From positions 1-64,000 of the forward strand of contig NZ_JBHTCO010000043.1 in assembly GCF_042665295.1 (NCBI RefSeq): 64,000 bases of DNA. Direction: 5' to 3'. Below, piece after piece: positions 58,287 through 64,000 of the stretch. The first letter of the stretch is position 1. Each line of letters begins with the position of its first letter. The stretch comes from Scopulibacillus_A cellulosilyticus. GTDB lineage: Bacteria > Bacillota > Bacilli > Bacillales > Sporolactobacillaceae. The notes below the pieces were generated by a model. The model saw only the letters and a list, made by a program, of their open reading frames with translations. It made no database searches and was not told where the DNA came from. The position numbers were made by a program, and so were the translations under genes.

Positions 58287-59618
58287 TCAACTAGATTTTT
58301 CCATCTTTTTTTCACCATTATGACTTAGAGCTTTTCCGGACTGTTTTACCAAAAAGATAACAATACAAGAACCTATAATCATAGTGACACCTAAGAAAAT
58401 CATACTTGCATTAAAAGATCCTGTTAAATCTTTAATATATCCCACGATGTACGGTCCAAAAAATCCGCCAATATTTCCTATACTATTAATTAGTGCAATG
58501 GCTCCTCCAGCTGCTGCTCCGGTTAAGAATGAAGGTGGAATTGCCCAAAATGGTGAGTATGCGCCGAATGCTCCACATAGAGCAATTGTCAGAAGTACAA
58601 ATGATAAAATAATGCTTGTATTTGCAACATAAGTACTGATTATCATTGCAATGGCACTTATTGTTAAACATACAGCAACATGCCAACGTCTCTCGTTCTT
58701 CTTGTCGGAATGATTCCCAACTAAAAACATTGTTACCATAGCACAAACATACATAAGCCCTAAAATCCAGCCCATCCCCTGAGTACTAATAGATACTGTC
58801 TCTGATAATCCTTTCGAAATAGTCGGTAAAAACATATTAATTCCGTAATAACCAACCATCCAGCAAAAATATCCTACGGATAAGATTAAAACATCACGAT
58901 CCTTTAAAGCCTCTAAGAAAGTGTAGTGTTTTACTTGTTGCTTTTCCAGCCTCTCTTTTGTCGTAACATCAATTAACCATTTTTTCTCGTCTTTATTTAA
59001 CCATTTTACATCTTCAATTTTATCATCAAGATAAAAATAACATACGACACCTAAGATCACGGCTGGAATCGCTTCCAAAATAAATAACCATTGCCAACCG
59101 GCTATATCTAACCAGTCAATACTTAGCAAGAATGTGGAGAGCGGGGAACCAATGGCATTAGCAGCAGGTATCGCCAACATGAATCCCGCAATTGCTTTTG
59201 CATGATGTTTCGTTTGATAAAAACCGCTTAAATAATTTACTAAACACGGATAAAAGCTGGCTTCAGCAACCCCTAAAAGAAACCGTACAATATAAAATTG
59301 AGCAGGAGTTTTTATAAAAACCATTAAAATAGCTATAATGGCCCATGTAACCATTATTCTGCTAATCCATTTTCTTGCTCCAACTTTCGCCATTAAAGCG
59401 CTGCCCGGCACCTCTAAAAGAAAATAACCAATGAAGAAGATTCCTGCCCCAAACCCATAAACAGCATTTGAAAAGCCTAAATCTTTATTCATTTCTAGAG
59501 CTGCAAATCCAATATTCACTCTATCCAGTATGGATATTGTAAAACATATGAATAAAAATGGAATTAATCTTAATGTAACCTTTTTAGTAGTTGAACGCTC
59601 TAATGAAAATTGATCCAA
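58287..59618 (-). CDS. MFS transporter, anion:cation symporter type
   Basis: A 443-residue carrier with 12 helices; the first contains ISILDRVNIGFAAL, the ACS-family mark. Relatives import sugar acids, tartrate or phthalate. The start is TTG at 59618 with GGGGG about nine bases before it. Its promoter at 59900-59928 is followed at once by TTGTATAC and TTGTCTAC sites shared with the transketolase promoter, so the two are probably co-regulated by the GntR protein and the carrier brings in the pathway substrate. Confidence 0.88.
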   Translation of the reverse strand: MDQFSLERSTTKKVTLRLIPFLFICFTISILDRVNIGFAALEMNKDLGFSNAVYGFGAGIFFIGYFLLEVPGSALMAKVGARKWISRIMVTWAIIAILMVFIKTPAQFYIVRFLLGVAEASFYPCLVNYLSGFYQTKHHAKAIAGFMLAIPAANAIGSPLSTFLLSIDWLDIAGWQWLFILEAIPAVILGVVCYFYLDDKIEDVKWLNKDEKKWLIDVTTKERLEKQQVKHYTFLEALKDRDVLILSVGYFCWMVGYYGINMFLPTISKGLSETVSISTQGMGWILGLMYVCAMVTMFLVGNHSDKKNERRWHVAVCLTISAIAMIISTYVANTSIILSFVLLTIALCGAFGAYSPFWAIPPSFLTGAAAGGAIALINSIGNIGGFFGPYIVGYIKDLTGSFNASMIFLGVTMIIGSCIVIFLVKQSGKALSHNGEKKMEKSS

Positions 59619-59863
59619 TATGATTCCCCCTAAGTTTTCATACGTTAAAAATGTTGCAAACCCTTACATTAAATAATTTAAAATAACACTTTTATCCGTC
59701 CTGAAATTCAGTAAAACAAAAAGGTAGATAATATTAGAATTTCAATAACCCCTTTAAAACATAGCATATCTGCCGAGAATTAATGACTTTAGCATTCTCC
59801 ATCTTTTCTTTTTATAATGGCTTAAAATCTTGCCTATCAACCTCCCCATATTTTTATACGTCC

Positions 59864-59928
59864 ACTTGTATACTTGTCTACTAAGTTACTTGTATAATTA
59901 GTATAATTTTATCGATTTTGTTTGTCAA
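59864..59928 (-). promoter_or_regulatory. MFS promoter with GntR-type operators
   Basis: On the minus strand TTGACA (59923-59928), 17 bases, TATACT (59900-59905). Just downstream, read on the plus strand, is CTTGTATACTTGTCTACTAA and then GTTACTTGTA. The block TACTTGTCTACTAAGTT recurs at the transketolase promoter (63635-63651). TTGTnTAC fits the GT...AC core of FadR-type operators. Confidence 0.75.
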
Positions 59929-59992
59929 TAGTTTTAAAATTATGATTTTAAGCTGTATACAAGGAATCTTAAGATATATTCTGAGCACGGAA

Positions 59993-60030
59993 AATAAAAA
60001 AATTCCCCTTCACTAAAAATGGGGAATTAA
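59993..60030 (-). terminator. Terminator of the GntR gene
   Basis: AATTCCCC / GGGGAATT stem followed on the minus strand by TTTTTTTATTTTC. Confidence 0.8.
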
Positions 60031-60094
60031 AAGTGCATCCTATTGTTTCTCTTTTTAATGCCTTTAAAATTCATTATTGCAGTCAATTTTCGTT

Positions 60095-60814
60095 TTAATC
60101 TTTCCAATACCTGTCATATAAATTTTGCATATGTTTAGTCATAAATTCCATAGCTTCTTTTTCATTGTGTTCCTCAATCGCTTTAATAATTAATTTATGT
60201 TCTTTAAAATTAACTTCCCTATAGTCTGGCCGCGTAACGGTTCTATCTCGAATAAATTTCCACATTTCTTGTTGTTTCATCGCATTACTAATAGCCATCA
60301 TGATGTTAACAAATAAATCATTATGAGAGGCTTTTGCAATACTATAATGTAATTTCTCATCTGTTTCTGGTACATATAAGCCTGCCTCGGTTTCTTCCTC
60401 CATCTTTTTGATAGTCGAATGAAGAACCTCTATATCTTCATTATTAGCTCTTTGAGCAGCATATTTTACAATAACAGGCTCTATATTCATCCTCACTTCT
60501 ACAATATCCTCAGGGGATATTGAATTGAAAAAGATGGCTGATTGCTGACTATCATGGGCAATCTGATTGCTTTTCACATACACCCCTTCACCTTGACGAG
60601 AGTAAATAAAGCCATTTAATTCTAATGCACTAAGGGCTTGACGAACAGGGGCACGGCTTACACCAAACTGTTCGCACAGCTCCCTCTCAGCTGGCAGTTT
60701 ATCACCAATTTTCAATGAACCTGATTGGATTTCTGAAAGAATTTGATTATAAATTTGCATATACAATTTCTTGTTAGATACAGGATTAAAATTAATAATA
60801 ACCACTTCTCTCAT
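60095..60814 (-). CDS. GntR-family regulator, FadR subfamily (FCD domain)
   Basis: A 239-residue regulator: winged helix in residues about 15-80 (GDKLPAERELCEQFGVSRAPVRQALSAL) and a helical FCD ligand-binding domain (VRMNIEPVIVKYAAQRAN and the His-rich metal-site helices, for example HYSIAKASHND). It most likely represses the MFS and transketolase transcripts through the shared TTGTCTAC sites, relieved by a sugar acid or similar ligand. The start at 60814 has no strong ribosome binding site; a later start is possible. Confidence 0.88.
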   Translation of the reverse strand: MREVVIINFNPVSNKKLYMQIYNQILSEIQSGSLKIGDKLPAERELCEQFGVSRAPVRQALSALELNGFIYSRQGEGVYVKSNQIAHDSQQSAIFFNSISPEDIVEVRMNIEPVIVKYAAQRANNEDIEVLHSTIKKMEEETEAGLYVPETDEKLHYSIAKASHNDLFVNIMMAISNAMKQQEMWKFIRDRTVTRPDYREVNFKEHKLIIKAIEEHNEKEAMEFMTKHMQNLYDRYWKD

Positions 60815-60930
60815 ATTGTGTTCGTTGTATTCTAAGTAAGTAATTAGACATGTATAATTATATTAATATTATTAAAAAAGGGCAATAAGCTTAAATCCAT
60901 TTGTGGAAATTATTTAAATAAATAATATAG

Positions 60931-60957
60931 ACAGGCATCCCTAACAAGAATGCCTGT
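60931..60957 (-). terminator. Hairpin after the transketolase-SDR operon
   Basis: Perfect stem ACAGGCAT / ATGCCTGT with an 11-base loop. The T-run on the minus strand is poor (CTATATTATTT), so it may be a weak terminator or an mRNA stabiliser between the SDR and the GntR genes. Confidence 0.6.
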
Positions 60958-60976
60958 ACAGTAAAAATTATTTAAA

Positions 60977-61735
60977 TTAATCCATATGTGAACCACCGTT
61001 AATATCTATTTCCTCACCTGTAATATAAGATGCTTCTTCTGAAGCTAAGAATGCAATGGTTGCAGCAATTTCTTCCGTTTCTCCAGGTCTTCCCATAGGG
61101 ATTCCCGCAATAACTTCCCTTGCCTGATCCTCAGGAAGGGATTTCCATATGTCTGTATTAACAAGTCCAGGTGCCACACAGTTTACTGTTATTCCATCGA
61201 GTGCAACCTCACGTGCAAGGTTCTTTGAGAAACCTAATACGGCAGCCTTTGAAGCGGAATAGTGCGGTCCTCCAAATATTCCTCCTCCGCGTTTTGCTGA
61301 AACTGAAGAAAGACTGATGATTCTGCCAAACTTTTGCTTTTTCATCGTTTCTAATACTGATTGAGTGCATAAAAATAATCCAAACATGTTAACATTAAAT
61401 ATTCTTGTTACGTCCTCAAGTGTCATATCTTGAACGGTCACCTTTTGTGAAACCCCTGCATTATTAACAAGGATATCGACCCTTCCATAAGTTTGGAGAA
61501 CTTTCTCAACCATGGCTTCATTAGATTCTTTACTTGTTACATTTAATTCTATCCCTAAAGCTTTTCCTCCAGCTTCTGTAATAGCATTAACAGTATCCTG
61601 AATTCCGTCCATATCTATGTCAGCGACAACTACTGCTGCTCCCTGTTTTGCAAGTGTTAATGCTATTTGACGTCCTATCCCCTTTTTGGAACCACTGCCC
61701 GTAACAATCGCTACTCTATTATCTAATTTAAACAT
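60977..61735 (-). CDS. Short-chain dehydrogenase/reductase in the transketolase operon
   Basis: A 252-residue classical SDR with TGSGSKKGIG, an Asp-Ile after the second strand (VVADID, NAD preference), NNAG, Ser in SLSSVS, Y159 and K163. The third gene after the two transketolase halves, 37 bases away. It probably oxidises a polyol or reduces a ketose or keto-acid that links to the transketolase reaction. The C-terminal EEIDINGG is typical of FabG-like sugar dehydrogenases. Confidence 0.88.
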   Translation of the reverse strand: MFKLDNRVAIVTGSGSKKGIGRQIALTLAKQGAAVVVADIDMDGIQDTVNAITEAGGKALGIELNVTSKESNEAMVEKVLQTYGRVDILVNNAGVSQKVTVQDMTLEDVTRIFNVNMFGLFLCTQSVLETMKKQKFGRIISLSSVSAKRGGGIFGGPHYSASKAAVLGFSKNLAREVALDGITVNCVAPGLVNTDIWKSLPEDQAREVIAGIPMGRPGETEEIAATIAFLASEEASYITGEEIDINGGSHMD

Positions 61736-61772
61736 TTATACTCTCTCCTCTAGATTAATTGATTTAGATAGT

Positions 61773-62723
61773 TTACTTGAGCATTTCCTTCGCTGTTTTT
61801 AATATGTTTTCTATTGTAATTCCATTAAGTTCTAATAGTTTTTCATATGGTGCGGATTGTCCGAACTGATCTTGCACCCCTATTCTTCTTACGATGCCCT
61901 TTCCTTCTTCTGCAACTACTTCACATACAGCACTTCCAAGACCATTTAAAATATTATGATCTTCAATAGTAATGATCTTGCCAATCTTTAAGCAGTCAAC
62001 GACTGCTTCACGATCTAGGGGTTTAATGGTATGCATGTCTAATAATTTTACAGAAATCCCCTCTTTTTTTAATTGTTTTGCTGTTTCTAAAGCGAGATGA
62101 ACGGTATCACCATTCGCAATAATAGCTATATCTTTACCTTCTTTGATTTTCTTTGCTTTCCCAATTATAAATTCTTCATTTTCATCATATAGAACTGGAA
62201 CCTTATCTCTAGTAAAACGAAGGTATACCGGTCCATAAATTTTTGCTGCTTGTTCTACTAATTTTCTGGTAGAATAATAGTCAGCGCCCATTATCACTGT
62301 CATATTAGGAAAACTTCTTAAAACTCCCATATCCTCTACAGCTTGATGACTCCCACCATCATTAGCCGGGGTTAGACCTCCATGAGAACAGGCAATTTTT
62401 ACATTTAGGTTTGGATAACAAATTTCTTGTCTAACTTGCTCCGCCATTCTTAAAGAACCAAATACAGCGTAAGTGCTTACAAATGGGATCTTACCAGTGG
62501 TTGCAAGTCCTGCAGCTAAGCCGGCAGCATTCTGCTCAGCGATACCAACATTAATATGTTGATCAGGTAATTGTTTTATGAAATTTACTGTTTTACATGA
62601 CTTTGCAATATCAACATCAATAACATAAATATTTTTATTTTTTTTACCTAATTCTACGATTTCATCACCAAAGGCTTCTCTAGTAGCTTTTTTTATTGTC
62701 AGAGTTTTTTCCATCATACTCAT
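61773..62723 (-). CDS. Transketolase, C-terminal subunit
   Basis: A 316-residue protein equal to the pyrimidine-binding and C-terminal domains of transketolase. The cofactor-activating Glu is in VGIAEQNAAGLAAGLA, and HGGLTPANDGGSHQAVEDMG lies in the substrate channel. With the N-terminal subunit it forms a ThDP enzyme moving two-carbon units. Split transketolases are common in archaea, clostridia and catabolic islands. AGGAGG lies nine bases before the ATG, which directly follows the stop codon of its partner. Confidence 0.9.
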   Translation of the reverse strand: MSMMEKTLTIKKATREAFGDEIVELGKKNKNIYVIDVDIAKSCKTVNFIKQLPDQHINVGIAEQNAAGLAAGLATTGKIPFVSTYAVFGSLRMAEQVRQEICYPNLNVKIACSHGGLTPANDGGSHQAVEDMGVLRSFPNMTVIMGADYYSTRKLVEQAAKIYGPVYLRFTRDKVPVLYDENEEFIIGKAKKIKEGKDIAIIANGDTVHLALETAKQLKKEGISVKLLDMHTIKPLDREAVVDCLKIGKIITIEDHNILNGLGSAVCEVVAEEGKGIVRRIGVQDQFGQSAPYEKLLELNGITIENILKTAKEMLK

Positions 62724-63557
62724 TTATTGTAAACCTCCTGTGATTTCTTCCAATGCCTTCTTGTATTCTTCATCATTAGGAGCCACCCCATGCCACTCAA
62801 CAACATCTTCCATAAAAGAAACACCTTTACCTTTTACCGTTTCACATACTATACATTTTGGTTTTCCGTTTTTTGCCACTCTTATTTCATCTAATGTTTC
62901 AACAATCTCTTCCATAGAATGGCCATCAATTTTTTTCGTTTCAAAACCAAAGGCATCAAATTTCTTTTCTATATCTTGTAAAGGCATAATTTCATCACAA
63001 AAACCATCAATTTGAAGTCTATTGTTATCTACAAATATAACTAAATTATCTAATTGATATTTAACTGCGGTTTGAGCAGCCTCCCAAATTTGCCCTTCTT
63101 GACACTCTCCGTCTCCTATCAATGCAAAAACTCTATAATCTTTCGAATCTCTTTTTCCTCCTATTGCCATTCCAACTCCACAAGAAAGCCCTTGTCCCAG
63201 TGACCCTGTTGAGATATCGATTCCAGGACACTTTTTCATATCTGGGTGCCCTTGAAAAGGAGAACCATACTTTCTTAAAGTGTATATCGTTTCATATGGG
63301 ACATAACCTCGTAAAGCTAAGGCAGAATATTGTATAGGACAAACATGTCCCTTTGATAGAACAAATCTGTCACGATCTTCCCAAGTTGGATTGTTCGGAT
63401 CAATGTTCATTTCTTTAAAGTATAATGCGGTCATAATATCTGCTGCAGAGAGTGAACCTCCTGGGTGACCTGACTGTGCTTCGTGAATCATTGTTAAAGC
63501 CGTCCTTCTCATTTCAATAGCTTTTTCTTTTAATTCTTCAATACTTATATTTTTCAT
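62724..63557 (-). CDS. Transketolase, N-terminal subunit
   Basis: A 277-residue protein equal to the diphosphate-binding domain. SGHPGGSLSAADI carries the conserved His, and GDGECQEGQIWEAAQ to VDNNRLQIDG is the ThDP-Mg motif. First gene of the operon. ATG at 63557 follows GAGGTGG; a GTG nine bases earlier is unlikely. No isomerase, aldolase or dedicated sugar kinase lies between the operon and its promoter, so the substrate is not evident. Phosphate-binding details were not resolved. Confidence 0.9.
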   Translation of the reverse strand: MKNISIEELKEKAIEMRRTALTMIHEAQSGHPGGSLSAADIMTALYFKEMNIDPNNPTWEDRDRFVLSKGHVCPIQYSALALRGYVPYETIYTLRKYGSPFQGHPDMKKCPGIDISTGSLGQGLSCGVGMAIGGKRDSKDYRVFALIGDGECQEGQIWEAAQTAVKYQLDNLVIFVDNNRLQIDGFCDEIMPLQDIEKKFDAFGFETKKIDGHSMEEIVETLDEIRVAKNGKPKCIVCETVKGKGVSFMEDVVEWHGVAPNDEEYKKALEEITGGLQ

Positions 63558-63630
63558 TTCCGCCACCTCATAAAATTATGAATCGAAATTTTCTAATATT
63601 AATTCAAAAAAAATTAAACATTTGTCATAT

Positions 63631-63692
63631 TGTCTACTTGTCTACTAAGTTGACTTGTAATTTAAGTATATCTCTAATTTAATATTTGTCAA
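63631..63692 (-). promoter_or_regulatory. Transketolase operon promoter with GntR-type operators
   Basis: On the minus strand TTGACA (63687-63692), 16 bases, TATACT (63665-63670). Just downstream is the block TACTTGTCTACTAAGTT (63635-63651), followed by GACTTGTAA, nearly the same as at the MFS promoter and in the same relation to the -10. Confidence 0.75.
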
Positions 63693-63787
63693 TCTGAATT
63701 TTATATAAATTAATTGATTGTCCTAATTTAATGAAACCAGGGGTATGATAGTAGAACATACGAAGGAAGGTAAAGAAATTGCTAATT

Positions 63788-63932
63788 AAAAATATAGCAA
63801 ACAGGATGATTCGTTTACGAATAACAGCCTTACGGATGCATTAAAATTGGCGCTCAAAGGAAAAGAATAATTTAAAGAAAACACTGCAAGCCATTTTCGC
63901 TTGCAGTGCTTTCTTTTGTATTTTAAAAAAGG
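63788..63932 (+). pseudogene. Detached copy of the topB 3' end with its terminator
   Basis: The reading KYSKQDDSFTNNSLTDALKL then ALKGKE and stop is the last 26-27 codons of topB with a few substitutions, followed by a hairpin (63874-63917) like the topB terminator. There is no start or upstream topB sequence. It is a direct repeat of 54705-54850 and closes the 9-kb accessory segment. The preceding 63693-63787 and the last 68 bases hold no gene that I can support; an inverted repeat AGCTAG/CTAGCT lies near 63948-63976. Confidence 0.85.
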
Positions 63933-64000
63933 AATTTTTCTATAAGCTAGTTAAGAATGTACACGTTCTAGCTTTTATAAGACACACGATCTTGAATTTT

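Noticed and set aside
1..64000. CRISPR arrays, tRNA genes, complete IS elements and prophage genes
   Set aside because: No regularly spaced direct repeats with unique spacers, no tRNA-like TTCGA loops with matching stems, and no transposase, integrase or phage structural genes were found, despite the topB-end duplication.

Overview
The window comes from a low-GC Gram-positive of the order Bacillales. The gene order ygaE, gsaB, bcp (ygaF), perR, ygzB is that of Bacillus subtilis, with extra genes inserted. Sigma-A promoters of the TTGACA-17-TATAAT type, strong AGGAGG ribosome binding sites, frequent TTG/GTG starts and a bmrBCD-like attenuated ABC operon also fit. The left edge is the leader of an rRNA operon that reads leftward out of the window.

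Region 1 (1-19.6 kb) is mostly conserved core. It holds rrn promoters, ygzB, perR with a Per box, a D-2-hydroxyacid dehydrogenase, bcp, a frameshifted quinone-oxidoreductase-like gene, a NUDIX hydrolase, an OPT transporter translationally coupled to a PqqD-like protein, gsaB, ygaE, a five-gene peptide ABC importer, an NrnB-like DHH phosphoesterase, an SDR and a PHB-depolymerase-type esterase. Three REP-like repeats built on GGGGTCnGACCC carry DnaA-box-like 9-mers.

Region 2 (19.6-38.3 kb) is the centrepiece: 17 genes on the minus strand, read from a strong promoter at about 38.2 kb that carries a perfect palindromic operator. It looks like an aromatic catabolic cluster. It encodes a cupin, an extradiol dioxygenase, an SDR lacking the catalytic Tyr/Lys, a ThDP-dependent decarboxylase-like enzyme, an aldehyde dehydrogenase, an aspartate-dehydrogenase-like enzyme, two MFS carriers, Rieske dioxygenase alpha and beta subunits, an exported metallo-beta-lactamase-fold hydrolase, a BphB-like dihydrodiol dehydrogenase, an alpha/beta hydrolase, an IclR regulator and a 2-oxoacid:ferredoxin oxidoreductase with a ferredoxin. 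The usual lower meta-cleavage genes (hydratase, aldolase, acylating aldehyde dehydrogenase) are absent, so a non-standard route from ring to central metabolism is possible. A decayed ornithine cyclodeaminase pseudogene lies at its downstream end.

Region 3 (38.3-54.8 kb) holds a TetR-controlled YhbJ/YhcA-like efflux pair with three operators, a MarR regulator, small zinc-ribbon and hypothetical genes, a DUF4062(TIR-like)-sensor protein overlapping a 57-residue gene next to a nucleotidyltransferase (possible defence module), a heterodimeric BmrCD-like exporter behind a 25-codon leader peptide and attenuator, gapN, a DJ-1/PfpI protein and topB.

Region 4 (54.8-63.9 kb) is an AT-rich accessory segment bounded by a diverged direct duplication of the topB 3' end and its terminator. 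It holds a membrane-anchored esterase with a divergent TetR regulator, an aldo/keto reductase remnant, a PFK with Asp103 changed to Glu, an MFS carrier, a FadR-type GntR regulator, an SDR and a two-subunit transketolase. The MFS and transketolase promoters share one operator motif, which suggests one sugar- or polyol-use regulon.
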